DNA of 64,000 nt from Magnolia sinica (GCF_029962835.1 NC_080573.1:32853001-32917000); one strand, 5' to 3'. Positions 32,613 through 45,883 are shown, counted from the first letter of the stretch. The notes: a model not told the origin generated them from the sequence alone. Made by a program: numbers and translations.

Positions 32613-32987
32613 CTAGTGTGATACCGTGGATGAATGATGGAGAGATAAATTAAGGATTAAAACTAAGGCCCCATGCCATGAGAAGTGACAGGGGTCTAAA
32701 CTAAAATAGAATAAAAAGATAAGTGTCTTTGGTGGACAGGCAGCATATAATTGGGATTGATTGTAATGGTGTGATGCTTGAAGTTCTTCATTGATTGTTG
32801 CTTTTACAGGCTTTCTAGGAGGCGGTGGCTTTACATTGTCTTCGGCATCATGAAAGATTTGGACGATATTCCGTGCAAATCTCTTTGATTCTCCACGTAA
32901 GCATAGCTTACATGTACGACCACATGTACAATGGAGAGATCCTTGTCTACTTGGATCGTATGTAGGAGGGTTTACCGTAGTCCTCAA
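32613..32987 (-). pseudogene. Unrecognised coding-like fragment (124-aa frame)
   Basis: I do not recognise this frame. Its first 70 residues look protein-like, with a cysteine cluster (CTCGRTCKLCLRG) followed by FARNIVQIFHDAEDN and a Pro-rich segment PPPPRKPVKA. From about residue 75 the composition becomes hydrophobic and random, suggesting read-through into noncoding DNA. No partner exon, promoter or splice site could be placed. It could be a captured host exon or the relic of an old gene. Confidence 0.35.
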
Positions 32988-33776
32988 TCACTGGACTCTC
33001 ACATAGGAAACTTGCTAGAGTCCCCAAATCACTTAGCTTTGATATCCACAAAGAGCTACTTTTGGTAAGACTCTATCATTTAATGTTAGATAGAGATATG
33101 CTTTAATGAGATTTTGATATTTAATGCTTGTAGAGAGTTGATTTTGATAGAACTCTAGCATTAAATGCTTCTAAATATATTTATCTGTAACCCCTCTTTT
33201 TAAAGTTAATATACACCACATGTGGCACAACTGCCATGTGGTATCTTTTGGACCGTTTTATCTACTTTTGGCAAGTGATGTGGCACCAAGGTGAATGATA
33301 TCATTAAGGCAAGAGTATGATCTCGTCCGTCATTAGTACGTAACGTCGACACATGGCGACATCTCATTGGTCAGAGTGGATGTGCAAAAAATGAGTGTAA
33401 ACACACATAACCATGTTTTTTCTCCATCTGAATTAGTTTCCAACAACAAATGGAAAAGACCATGTCATTTAAGAAAATAGATAGATTAAGGTTAACTTCT
33501 CTTGCTAACAATGAGCATTAACCTTAACAACGAAAATCTTAAACAATCATAAATATACACACATATATAATGTGACAATATGCAATAAAGTAATATAAAC
33601 TACAAAAGAAGTATTTGATTGCAATTAGAATACTAGCCCGAGGGAAAAAATTGTATGTTATCGTTGATCTAACACCCAATGGAAATTAAACCTCGTTTAA
33701 CTGTTGGTCTTCAATAAGCTTCTTTTGATCAACTATGATCTTCACTACAAGATCTCTAGATTTATTAGATAAGGTT
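32988..33776. other. Intergenic, no gene seen
   Basis: AT-rich sequence with no motif. It ends at the TSD AGGTT of the next solo LTR. Confidence 0.5.
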
Positions 33777-35213
33777 TGTCACGCCCCAAACTTGGAAACC
33801 GGGCTCACAAAATTTTCGATCACTTAATCCGGCGCCGACAGCCTCCGTAGAACCCCATTCTCGACTCCCAGTGCCCATTCGCCAGGTTTCGATCCTGGGA
33901 TGCTACGAGGAGGATTTTCAACATCAGTTTGATTCATAATAAGCATAACCAAGGCATAACCCACAAATAATAACCAAAAACTCCATCACATTTTCACTAT
34001 GATAAAAAACTTTACAAGTATAATGAGCATAAAGGGAAATACAATGATGATGAACAAAACTCCAAAAAAATCTGCCACGTGCTTAAGCCTCAGCGCTGCT
34101 ACGATCCAACGTCACCTGCACGCAACGGTCGTGCATAAGCTTATAGAAAGCTTAGAGGGTGGTGAAAGTGTGTGCTCAAGGTGGTAATGCAGTTATGTAG
34201 TATCAGAGTAATGCAGAACATGCTGATGAAAGCCAAGAATGCCATTAGCCGTACCAAGGCCATGCGGTGCAAAACATGAATGATGTCGGCCATACCAAGA
34301 CCATGTAATGCGAAATGTAACTCAAGCATATAAATCCTAATCTAAGTCTACATATCAATACAGCTCAAATCTGGAATATCACCGGGGTCTAGTACACTCC
34401 AAGCCAGATTGCTGCCCCATCACGCGCAATAAGGTGAGTGGAAAAGACCTCACTATCTGCCTGCCAATATCGGGCTCGGCTCGTCAATAACGGACTCATT
34501 CCTCGAGCTGGTCAGACTTAGCCTAGCTTTCCCCCCTTATCTCGGGCGGGTAAGGCTGCACCCCCTTCCAACCGACCACGACACAGTGGAAAGCGCACCC
34601 GTCTGGTAATCGGCACTCGGCGCTCATGCACCCACTCGGTCTAGACGTTGGAGCAACCTCTTGGTACCATAAGGGTTTAGGGACTTTCACCTAGGGATAT
34701 CTATAGCACCCCATGTAGAACAATATTTTCGGTATCCAATCCTGCCAACCACAATACGTCAGTGGAGGCTATGGCCCTAATGTCGCTAGGGCGTACAATA
34801 ACCATATCACACAATGCGAATGCATGAATCATACTATCCAATCATACAGTAATTCTGCGCGTATCATGCGCTCATGTAGGGCAACACCCCCCTATCCGGG
34901 AGCCCCTAAACAATCTGCCCGAAGGCATATGCTATGATTAGTCACTTCTCATACCAAGCATACATATGATGTGTATGATCATGAGTTATGGAGCTATACT
35001 ACACATGTTATAAAGTAATGCACTATCCTTACAACGCAGATGGCCTAGACGGTCTACACACAATAAGTACGGGCCAAACAATGGGCCCTAGGGAGAGTTG
35101 TAATGTGGACATTTAACCAACATTATACTTGCAATGTGGACGTCAAACCAACATTGCTCCCAAGGCACGACCGTCGTAAACATCATTACATAATCCGAGT
35201 TGGGATTACACAT

Positions 35214-35560
35214 TGCAATGGACCTTAGGTACATCCCATTGGGCCTTAAATACATCAAATGGGCCATATCATATGGGCCTTATATTCATCAAGTAGGCCA
35301 CATCAATGGGCCGCACCAATGGGCCTTATGTGCATTGCAATAGGCCATAACCCGTGGGCCTTAGAATGCATCAAATGGGCTTAATCTCATGGGCCTTATG
35401 TGTATCAAATGGGCCACACCAATGGGCCTTATATGTACATCAAATGGGCCTCAACCCATAGGCCCCAATACATCTTAATGGGCCTTAACCCATGAGCCCC
35501 TAATACATCAAATGGGCCTTAACCCATGGGTCACAAATACATCTAATGGGCCTTACAACG
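35214..35560. repeat. Minisatellite-like array of ATCAAATGGGCCTTAACCCAT units
   Basis: TGGGCC occurs about sixteen times, alternating between CATCAAATGGGCC and ACCCATGGGCCTTA halves, with a repeat step of roughly 22-45 bp. Copies near 35430-35550 are the most uniform. It lies inside the solo LTR. Confidence 0.85.
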
Positions 35561-36163
35561 TGCCAAGGTGGGGTCCACTTGGACTATGAATCTGGCTCAT
35601 TCCCCAACCCCTGATATAAAATAAGCCTTTAAAATGGTTGGGTGGATGGGATGCAGCACATGCATCATGGTGGGTCCCACTGTCATTGGACAGTGTGCAA
35701 AAAACACCTGCATCACCGTGGGCTCCACCGTCCGCTGGACAGTGTGAATAAAACTGATACATTATGGTGGGTTCCACCGTCCACGGCCGTGGACGGTGTT
35801 GCAACACATGCAATAATGGTGGGTTCCACGTGTGTGGCCCACCATAATATTTTCCCACCATCTAACCCGTTAACAAGGTCACACGGACCTGAGTGAAGGA
35901 AAAACACAAATTTCATCTTGATCCAAAACTTCTGTGGCCCACAAAATAGTTTCAATGGCAGAAATTAAATATTTCTTTTTCCTGCAGTGTAGGCCACCTG
36001 AGCTGTGGATGGAGCTGAAATTTGGAGGGGGCCCACTGCTGGGAGTGGCCTACCTCATGAATGGGTTGGATGACAAATAAACATCAAGGTGGGGCCCACG
36101 GCTAGAGCCGTGGGTCGCTGTCCGTCCACAGTCCGCCCGCTGCTACGCAGGCAGTGCATGCTG

Positions 36164-36167
<4 letters not shown>

Positions 36168-36195
<28 letters not shown>
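36168..36195. repeat. (TA)n microsatellite
   Basis: About 14 TA units within the solo LTR. Confidence 0.9.
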
Positions 36196-36199
<4 letters not shown>

Positions 36200-37799
36200 G
36201 CTTTCTTGTAGTTTTCATAGGTGGGGTCCACATCTTGAGAATCCACTCCATCCAATGGCCCTCCATGGCTCAAGACAAGCAAAACAAGCCCAATATTGGG
36301 CATATTTCGGCGTATAAAAATATCAGGGAAAGTTTCAATGGTGAAAATCACCATTTAATATGGTATGGCCCGCCAGAACCTCGGATTGACTATGTTTTTC
36401 GGTTCAACACCTGAAATGAGGTTGAGAAGGGAATGGACGGCGTGGATGGAATACATGTATCAAGGTGAGGCCTACACAAACAACCCACCCAAGAAGCTTG
36501 TGAACCAAGCTAATATTTGTGTTTATCAATCCACGTCCAGCGTCCAGGGACGCTGGACGGTCTGGCCGTGCAAGGTGGGCCTGCTCAGGTGGGCCACCAA
36601 TGATGGATGGTGTGGGTACAAACACATGAAGTGGGTCCCACTTATAGATGGCTTAGACAAAATACATACTTCATGGTGGGGTCCAACCGAGTGGGTCATA
36701 CAACCACATCATCATCACTAAAGAAAACATAAAAAGGGAGGGAGAGAGAGAAAAAAACAGTGGAACACGCATGATGGAGGGACCCCGGCACTATGGGCCC
36801 TCCTTTCAATGATCTACAACATAAATCAAGTGGGCCATTACATGTGGGCCCATTAAATCGAAATCCAACGGTGAAGATCCCTTCTCCACTAAAATAGACG
36901 GTCTAGATGACCCTAAGTATGCAAGGAAAATAAACATCATGATGGGGTCCATGGAAAATGGCCCCATCATGGAATGATCGTGATGATCCAAATGGGCCAT
37001 CGGCCACATCTTAGGGTCCAAAGTGAGATCCAAACCATTGATCAGTTGGCCTCACTTGGCCCATCATAAACACATGAAAATCTAGCCTATGACACACCCA
37101 CCGCTTGATCTTCTTGCTCCCTTGGCTTCCTTAGCTCCTTAGCTTTGATTCCAATGGAGGAGATGAGGTTTGGATGGTTGAGAAGGGAGATGAAGGGGTA
37201 GGAAAGTGGGCCACACTTGAAGCTTGGGAGATATGGGGAGAGGCTTGGACGTGTGGATTCTCTCTTGCTTGGGAATGAGTTTGAAAATGAGAGAGAGACT
37301 TGTAAAGGGAGAGAGAGGGATGGGTGATGGATGTGTTGATGTGGTGAGTGATGGGTGTAAGAGCCCTTTTTTGACTTTTATGGCAAATGTTGTAAGAAAA
37401 GTATGGGCTTTGTAAGAACTTTTTGACTTTTGTGGTTGTTTGGGAATGGGTGAAAGGTGATGTGTACTTGACATGTACTTGATATGATGGGATTGATTGA
37501 TATGACAAGTCGTAGAGATTCTCTCGAGTTTTGCAACGCGCGGCGTTTTTCTCGCACTGAACGCTAACCCACATCTCCCGACCAGGGTATCGCCTCAGCG
37601 CGCAAGTTGCAGCATCGGAACCGCAGCGACGACGCGGTCGTTAAGGTATCAATCTCAGGTTGAGTCGACTCGGGTTGACGGCATGAGAATCAAGGTCGCG
37701 CGTAAATACCAATTAAGAGTCGAAGGTTGCCGGAATTCAACCGGAAAGACCGCGGAAGTCTATGAACGGTACGGTCTAGGATACGGGGCTTACAAGGTT

Positions 37800-38126
37800 T
37801 CTAAGATAAGAGATTTCTTTATAATAAGGGATCGAAGAGAAGTATCTGAAACCAAATCCCTACACAAGTATTTATGGACTTCCATTCCAAATAAATCTTA
37901 ATTTAAGATTAACTTGAATATTTCTTAAGTTATGATAGTAATGAGGTATATTAAATTACCACGCTCGAACTTAATTAGAAACCCACTCTACATCTTCCAA
38001 TCAAGTATATAAAGTATAAAACATTTAAGATTAGGGATAACATCACACCAAATCCATAATCGATTGATAAATAATTTGTCCTAATCCCCAACCACTTGTC
38101 ATAAACTGTTGATTTGATCACACTTA
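37800..38126. other. Intergenic, no gene seen
   Basis: AT-rich sequence between the solo LTR and the SINE. Confidence 0.5.
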
Positions 38127-38141
38127 ATTGGACAAATTACA

Positions 38142-38297
38142 CCCTGATCCATAGCTCAAGTGGTAGGTAGAGTGAAAGATACCTCATTTCAACACTGAGG
38201 TGTTGGTATCGATTCCCTAGTGGGGGTGGCTAACAGTGAAGTGTCAACTGACAGTGGGGTGTACTAACAAGCTAAACTAAAAAAATTTTAAAAAAAA
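38142..38297 (+). mobile_element. tRNA-derived SINE
   Basis: A tRNA-like head carries an RNA polymerase III A box, TAGCTCAAGTGG (38152-38163), and a B box, GGTATCGATTCCC (38205-38217), 41 bp apart. These are followed by a short body and an A/T-rich tail (38277-38298). It is flanked by an imperfect duplication: ATTGGACAAATTACA at 38127-38141 and ATTGGACACATTTAG at 38298-38312. It cannot be a tRNA gene, since acceptor pairing and a CCA-proximal end are lacking. Family membership is not determined. Confidence 0.8.
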
Positions 38298-38312
38298 ATT
38301 GGACACATTTAG

Positions 38313-39439
38313 TTCCATATTTACATACAAATCCTATTACTTTAATCATAATACACAATTATAGAAGTGGACTGTCTTGCAGGTGCTGGACGCATTCCAT
38401 CCCATGGCAATAACAAAGCGCATTTATTTGTATACAAACGTGAAACCCACATTCCAAATAATAAAATGATCATTTCATGCAATGAGTCTTTACTTTTTCC
38501 CTGTGGATTTCATGTATGATATGTATATGACACTTTTTCATTAATTTCTGTTAGACACAATCTGCGTCCCGCAATTATCTATTTTCGAGATCATATAAAT
38601 TTATCTTTTCAAACTTGATTGATCAAAGCCCATTAAAAATATTAATTCAATAAATATAAATATTCTTTTTTTCCAAAAATACTTCACAATAAAATTTTAT
38701 TATTCATTCAATCCAACGCCTTAAATAGGTGTTATGTTTATCATCACTATCATAAAATCATCTACGATCTTCCTTTATCTCATCTCAGTGATCTGATCTT
38801 GATTTGGTCACTTTCGGCATGCTTCTAATCCAATTGAATCTTTGCACATGACTTTGAGAATACACACCAACAAAGAGTCACCCCATCACAAGCTTGCCAC
38901 ATAGTGTATAGTAATGAGGGCACGAGAGTTAACTATAAGACTTGCATTCATTCCATCGCTTGTAGCAAATTGATCTCGTAACATGAGTATCTTTACACAT
39001 AGTGAATGATTAAGTGTTCATCATTTACATGATCATCACATGGGATCCTTCTGATCAACCAATGATCATTTCCCTCAACAATCTATGGGCTTACACAATC
39101 TTACTAGGTATGGAGTCAATTGTGTTGACTTTATGAGATCTCATCCCAGGTACATCTCAATATGCGCAATTCCTTTTTAATATACTTGCACAATGGTCTA
39201 TGTTGTGTAAGAAAAACCAAGTATTTTGTTGATTAATATTGGTCACACTTCATTGTGAAAGCTAATTTGAATATATGTGCACATGTTATCATAGTATAAT
39301 CACATCCAACATATAAACCTAGACATCAGAAACTCTCATATATAATCAATTGAATAAATATTTACATCGTAAGAACAGTCTAATGGGTTACACAAAGTCT
39401 AGTAATCTACTACTTGATCCAAGGATAACCATGGTCACA
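38313..39439 (-). other. Probable 3' part of the minus-strand copia relic
   Basis: AT-rich and noncoding. It lies directly downstream (in coding sense) of the copia RNase H remnant and so probably holds its 3' untranslated region and LTR. I could not locate LTR ends. Confidence 0.35.
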
Positions 39440-39960
39440 TATTTTGTAATCCACCACTAACATAAAACACAAAAAATTGTGCAAAAGTAACTTAGTAAAT
39501 GAGTCAGAAAACATCTCATGTATAGAGATATAACTAATGACGTTCTCACCCCCAATGACCTATTTTGGTGAAATGATATCCTGTATTGATGTGCTTTCAT
39601 CTCTATTAAAACTTGGAATCTTTCGCAATCATATGGTTGAAGTATTGTCATCATATAAAAGTATATGCCATCTAACACTAGTGATAATCCCCAGATTGGT
39701 AAAGAATGTCCTTAGTCATATAATCTCCTTAGCGACAATGTTGCAGGAGATATACTCTGACTTCATAGATTGAAGAGTAGTGGAGGTTTGTTTCTTTTTT
39801 AAGTGACAAGTAGCTCCATTTTAATTAAGTGAGAAGATGTATTAAGAGGTGGACCTACTCCTACCTCCATCTCAAACTTAATCAGTAACAATAAATCCAC
39901 CGACTTTTATATCACTTCCGTGATAGCTAACATAAAGTCTTGGTTTGGTTGCCTTGTATA
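39440..39960 (-). pseudogene. Ty1/copia RNase H remnant (3' segment of split pol)
   Basis: Translated on the minus strand with a few frame changes and stops, the text follows copia RNase H. YIFSLN is followed by KKKQTSTTLQSMKSEYISC (the SKKQ...ST.EAEY region), then KEII.LRTFFTNLGI, LLYDDNTSTI and finally SYISIHEMFSDSFTK. The gene enters this segment across the GTATA target duplication from 45884. It is old and inactive. Confidence 0.78.
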
Positions 39961-40121
39961 TGTAGACACCCCACACAGGCTAGCAACTTGATAAGGCATG
40001 GATGATTCTTAGGAACTGAACCTAAACCCCACACCTTACTCAAAACCACAACCATTTCTCAAACTCGATCCAAACCCTATCCAAACCTGAGTCATTCCAT
40101 TACCCCAAACCCTAACTTAAT

Positions 40122-43100
40122 TATAAGATCCGACCTGAGTTCGCATGTGTGCATGTGTGTGTGTGAGTATGCATCTTATTCATTTTGGTCCCGCAGTCCT
40201 ACCGGTCAAATCCTGGTGACCCGCGACCCTCGAATAATGTTTGTGGTCATCCTTAAGTCCGGTCATGTAGAACCAACTTGGATCGAGCCGAAAGCTATGC
40301 CATCTTGTCCACTTCGTCGTTGCAATTTTGACGCCGCATCTTATGCGTCCATCCGATGTATAGATCACAAGTTGTGTACATTTCATTATATGACCCTTAA
40401 TCATGTGGCCCACTTTGGTGGAATGCATATGGACCACCACCACCCTTGGTACAAGTTCTAAGGTAACTACCCACACACTACACAAAGATCCATAACTAAC
40501 ACTACCAACCACAAACACCACTAAGAGACCTAGTCTAACCTACAACTTTGTAAACTCCTCCCTATGATCATGAGTATTTTTCTTACAAACCCATCATTAC
40601 CTCCCCACAACTCCTCCTCTCTCTCTCTCTTCTTTCCTCTCCCATTTTGTAAAAAAAATTCCAGCCCCCTCTCCCCATTCCGGCACCTTTCATCCTCCTT
40701 CCTCCTCCATGAAGCCATCAAAACCTCATCTACACCCTCGAATCATCTTCCTCTTGAAGCCTAGTACCTAGATCTTGGAGATTGAAGGCATCTTTAGAGG
40801 TGGGTGCTCCTCTCATGTGAAAATCTGATTTCCATGGCTTAGATGTTTCCTTTCTTACATGAGGGAAGTGTAGGACCCACCAATCCATGGTGGAGATCCC
40901 ACATAATCCCATGATTATGGCCTAATAGCCCACCTTATGTATGCATGTCTCATGCATAGGGCTTTCCTTTATGGACCCCGTCATGGTGGATCCCTTGATT
41001 TTATTGCATGATGAGGTCATCTAGACCTTAGGATCATGGTGGGAGTGGTATTCCCACCATCCATATTAATTTTTAGCCATACATGTGTGAGATTCATATT
41101 ATAGATGTATATCAATGTATGATTTGTGGTTGAATTGTTCTTGGGAGAGCTCAATAGTGGCGGAGCCTTTTCCCTATAGCCGGATCATCATTCTTTCCTT
41201 CCTTTCTCTTTTTTGTATTTCCTGATCATGGTGTGTGGCCCACCTTGTGGGTCAACAAAAATCCAGCCACCAAAGAGGACGCCCATGGCATCCTACCCTA
41301 TGACATGTGGCCCCAAAATCCAACCAATAAGGGCACATGCAAAGATGTGTTGGAGGGTGGGATGGTTTGGATAATTGTGAGGCCCACTAGGGTGGTCCAT
41401 CCCATGATTTTCTGGGATTAAATCCCATTTTAATTAGTGTTTATAATTATTTTATTTCAATCTATTATTGTTGTCCAGATCTGTCTGGATAGATTTTTGG
41501 GCCACCTTGGGGCCTGATTTCTAGTTATTTGGTGAAAATATTGATGCTTTTTAATATGTGATTCTTATAATTGTATGTCCCACCTATGATCATACCAAAT
41601 TTCATCCCCATCTGACCTTGATTGAGGTCCCAAAGGTGTGGCCCAAGTGAGGTGGTTAGTCTGTAATTTCTGCACTGTTCCAGCAACATATTAGTGTGGA
41701 GTTCCTTAAATATAAAATAATTTTTCCACTGGTGGGCCACATCCGTGAACCCCACTTTGTAGTACATATATTAAAGGATATAAAAACTATTTTTTCCTAA
41801 ATTTTAGAGGCCTTTAATCCACCCCATTGGAAGCTCAGATCAGGGCCTATCAAAAATCTGTACTAAACAGATTTTCTGAACAGTCTATTTTCTTCAAATT
41901 AATTAAGATACTTATGAGTATCTAAAAATTATGAAAATTTACAAGGAGGTGGTTCACCTATGGTAGGACCCACCTACAAAATTTTAGGGTCAAAGAACCC
42001 CTGTGTACACCGTGACAAGGGCTGCACCGGCCCACCATGTTGGGACGTCTAGAATAACCAGATTTTCTGGATAATCTGTTTTATTTGAATTAATTAAAAT
42101 ATTTTTGACCATCCAAAAATCACAAAATTTTGTGGAGGTTTGTCCCACCCATGGAAGGACCATCTTACAAATTTTTAGGGCCATTGGGCTCCTGTACTGA
42201 CCATGATGCGGTCTGAAAATTTAGGTCAGTTTTGGGCCAAATACCCATGCCCGTAAAACTGCCCACCATGGGACGCTCCTACCTTAGGCTGTTGCTGGTC
42301 CTGTATTCCAGCAGCATGGCCCACTTATAATATATGTTGTGCATCCCCCTCTCATCTGGTGGGACCACAATGATGTGTGTGGGTCATCAGAAAATAAATA
42401 CTATAAATTAATTTAATTGCTGAACTCCAACAAACCCAGGAAGCAGGTGGGCTGGAAATTCAGCAATGGGCCCAATGTTGCTGCCCATAAATGCTTGTTT
42501 GGGGCAATATGGCCCACCAGATTTGAGGTTGATTTAATCAGTTATCTTACCTTTTTCTTTCAGTATTTTTGGGCTTACTTAGTGCTTATCTGAGGCCCAC
42601 CCAAGTTGGGTTTTATTGGATCATTATATGTGGTTAGTTGCTAGTTCTTTAGGCTTTTGGACTGAAACTTTCTAGATAGGTCCATTTACTTTTGAGCGTA
42701 TACTCTTCTAACTATTGTGATGGGTTTATGGGCTATAATATGTAAGTAGTTGGGCCCTTGACTGCCCACCAAAATTAACCCTGTACTTAGGCTAAGAAGT
42801 GAGGCCCAACTCACTAGTATTAAATGTGAGATTGCCCACATGGTTGAACTACTGGGCTGCCCATGAGGCCCATCACAATATGTAGGTTTATGACCTTTAT
42901 GCTTGGGCCCAAACCTTGCTTGAGGGCCCACCATATTACCTATGAGTTGGGCTTTGTGTAAAGCCCATTGGGCCATAGATTGCTAGGGCCTTGGACCTTA
43001 CTTTATGCGTAGCGGGCTACCTTTGGGACCCAGTTGAGGTTGGATGTCCTCCTCGGTGGCCTTAAGATAAGCCCATAGGGCTCCTTTGGTGTTGAAGGTC

Positions 43101-44515
43101 CATGTCCACCTTGGGCCCTTGATTAGGACCGTTTTTTCCTTGGGATTATGACTCTCTTAGCTTGTGGGTCATCCCAAAGTATTAGGCTCCCACTAGAAGA
43201 CTTCTCTTCTCCTTAAAGTATTTGTCTATGTACCTAGACCTTGTCCCTCCTTGGAAAGGAGGAATATTTCATATTCTAAAGGTAGTGCACTTATATCATT
43301 ATAACCCATATGCATCATCTGTGTGTATTGATGTGGTGGTCATAAAGGGATGGAGTTTCTCCCCTTGTGCACATTGAGTGCCTGAAGCTGATGCACGATC
43401 TATATGTGTGACTCATGCATTGACATTGCATTTCATGATGATACCGCCCTTGCTTTATCAGGGCCTCGCCTCCACAGGGATACTCGTGGATGGTTGGTTG
43501 TGTGGACACCGAAAATGATACTTGAGCATACCGGGTGCATAGGATGCCCATGGGTGAAATTCTCAAAACTTCTATGGTACCAAGGATCTGCTCCAGCGCC
43601 GTGACCGGGTGGAATATATGAGCTCACGAGGGCCTTATACTGTTAGGCCATGACTTCCACTGTCATGTAGTCGGTTGGATAGGGGTGTGGCCCTACTCAC
43701 CTGATGTAAGAGGGCATTACTAGGATAAGTCTGACCAGCTCGTGAAATGGGTCCGCTACCGTTAGGGCTTGCTGGTGATTGGCTGTCCACAGGCGGGTAG
43801 TGAGATCTCTTACACCTGTTTGACTGTGCGGGGTCTGTAAAGCGGCAGTCATCCAGTAGTGTAATGGACCCCGGTGATTTCCTTATGATTGAAAATGTAC
43901 TTGATATGTGGATTGGATATGAGCACTAGCACTACTTTGCATCGGATTCGCATCGGCTGCATAAGCCCTTTCATGCATTACCTTGGCATGACGCCCAGTG
44001 CTCATTGCATTGTATTCATGATAAGCCTTGGTAAGGTTAGTGATATTGTCATTGAGCATATTCCTCTTCCTGTACCTTCTTCTATTCTTCTGTGCACCAT
44101 TATCATACACCTTCACCACCCTTTAAGCTTCTATAAGCTTATGCACGATTGATGCGTGCAGGAGACCCTAGGCAGGCGACGTAGCGGCAGAGCTTGGAAT
44201 AAAGTTGAGCTTGAGGACTCCAGTGTTGCTGACTTTTCTCTCCTTCTTCTATTATCTTATATATGTCCTTCTAGACCTTATGAAAGCTTGTAAAAGTTCA
44301 GATTCTTAGTGGATTTTGTGATGTGCACCTTACTTGCTGTGATCTTGGGTATGCTCGTATTGAAAATGATTATATCGTGATGGAAATTCTCCTTGTAAGA
44401 TCTCAAGATCAGAACCTGCCTCAGGAGCCGAGAATGGGGTACTACGGAGGCTGTCGCGGCTAGAATCGGCCATCGGGTTCCTTGCGAGTCCGGTTACTGA
44501 GTCTGGGGCGTGACA
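40122..44515. mobile_element. Solo LTR, 4394 bp, nested in U3 of the 39.96-45.88 kb LTR
   Basis: The perfect 5-bp duplication TTAAT lies at 40117-40121 and 44516-44520. The left end TATAAGATCC is a decayed form (TG to TA) of the TGTAAGACCC end seen at 48162. The right end is GGGGCGTGACA. It is related to 48144-50056 in the same orientation and to 33777-37794 in the opposite orientation. It contains many GTGGGYCCAC and CCCACC modules and no ORF of substance. Confidence 0.86.
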
Positions 44516-45047
44516 TTAATTCAAGTCATCACCCAAGCCAAAGCATTCCCAAACCTTCACCCATAATCAATCCATTTTCTGAGCCACTTTCTGGTTATAA
44601 TCAAGCCAATTTTAAGCCATTTTCAAGCCAAATATCTAAAACGAGCTTTGGGCCACTCTCAGGACCCAAAAAAAGGCTCACCAGCCAAATTGCGGGAGCA
44701 ACCATACCCAAGCGGTAATCCGATTATCGCCTGCTCTAAAAAAATGTGCGCAGACCTAGCTGGCTGGATTTCAAACCAAAACGGTCAGAGGCGGTAATCC
44801 AATTACCACTCCACCTCGACAAATGCGGACAAATGCGCCCCTCTGAGTTACAACTGTTGCTGCCTCCCCAAAGTCAACTCTTCCACCAATTTGACCTCAG
44901 AATCCCTACTATTTACTAGATTACCAAGCCCTTTAGCCTATAAAGAAGTGCCACGTGGCATTTCTCTCCTCTCTACCAATCCAAACCTGCCACATCATCA
45001 TTTACCCTTCACAAACTATCAAATTACACAAAAGTCATCCCAAGGGG

Positions 45048-45057
45048 CTATAAATAC
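45048..45057 (+). promoter_or_regulatory. TATA box of the gypsy solo LTR
   Basis: CTATAAATAC, followed about 30 bp downstream by the CA-rich start of a leader and an AG-rich tract. Confidence 0.6.
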
Positions 45058-45883
45058 TTCCCTCCTCTCATCATTTCACACCAACAATTACCAACCAAAA
45101 GGAGAATAAGAGTGAGAAAAAGCAAGTGAGTGAGAGGGAGAGGGAGTGCTTGAGTTCTCAAGCTCCCATCTTTTTAGCCCCCCTCTAGCCTCCTTCAGCC
45201 ATCTCTTAGCCTTATAATCCTACTTGGGTCAATCATTCCTAACCATTGTGCATCTAAACATCTAAGCTATTTCAAGTGTAAGCCAAAGATCATGCAATCA
45301 TCATTAGCATTTATACTTTATCAATCACATCATTACTTCCCTTCTCAACCCCCTGCTTCTCTAAGTTGCCATTAAATGTATGCTCTTTGACTTGCCGAAA
45401 CACCGGATACTATCACATCAGAAACTCATGGTAGCCTAATCCTCTTTTTAATGATATTTTAGCATCATTACATCTATTCAAAAACTCCTCTAAACAGCTT
45501 GTCGGAATTCCAGACCTCGCCACATCAGAAATCCAAGTCTGTATAGTCCCATTTCAATCTTATCGTCATATCTCTTAAGACTATTTTAGTACATGAAGTA
45601 GAGACTATACATTCGAACAGGTGGAGAGGGTACCTAACACCTTCCCTCTTTGTAACCGAGGTCCCTTACTCAAAATCTCAAATCGCAGATCATGAGTCAA
45701 TTTAAAGCAAGAGAGTCTCCGGATTCTCTAGCTTTACATATTTTGTAGGTTCTAGTCGACTCCGGGATTTTAAGTTAAGTGGCTAGTGGCGACTCTAAAA
45801 CTATTGCATCATCAATCCAAATCAACCCAATCACCCCCATCACAAACATAAATTAGTGTGGGCGCTGATTTCCAACGTTCACA

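Larger units (their letters stand above)
33777..37794. mobile_element. Solo LTR, 4018 bp (TGTCACGCCCC ... GGGGCTTACA)
   Basis: The perfect 5-bp duplication AGGTT lies at 33772-33776 and 37795-37799. The ends are TGTCACGCCC and CGGGGCTTACA. The first 150 bp match, in reverse complement, the last 150 bp of the solo LTR at 40122-44515 (shared CGACAGCCTCCGTAG and CCCCATTCTCG), so the two are relatives in opposite orientation. Inside are the TGGGCC array (35214-35560), several GTGGGTYCCAC modules (35660-36700) and a (TA)n tract (36168-36195). No internal region is present. The ORFs at 35553-37574 are repeat readings. Confidence 0.88.
39961..45883 (+). mobile_element. Gypsy-type solo LTR (TGTAGACACC ... 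ACGTTCACA), interrupted
   Basis: The perfect 5-bp duplication GTATA lies at 39956-39960 and 45884-45888. The start is TGTAGACACCCC and the end CCAACGTTCACA. A plus-strand TATA box (CTATAAATAC) lies at 45048-45057, and the later text AGTGGCTAGTGGCGACTCTA is typical of the 3' part of gypsy LTRs. Without the nested solo LTR (40122-44515 plus one TSD) it is about 1.5 kb. It interrupts copia RNase H: the copia frame reads through when this element and one GTATA are ignored. Confidence 0.85.

Noticed and set aside
35214..35560. CRISPR-like regular repeats
   Set aside because: Units are degenerate, spacing is uneven and spacers are not distinct. This is a plant LTR minisatellite.
35553..37574. Cluster of 70-147-aa ORFs on both strands
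   Set aside because: They lie inside a solo LTR bounded by AGGTT duplications. They share no motif and follow its repeat modules.
38142..38225. tRNA gene
   Set aside because: A and B boxes are present but acceptor and anticodon stems are not formed, and an A-rich tail and target duplication show a SINE.
43883..44152. Overlapping 78-aa and 87-aa ORFs
   Set aside because: Both are chance frames inside the TTAAT-flanked solo LTR, on opposite strands over the same bases.
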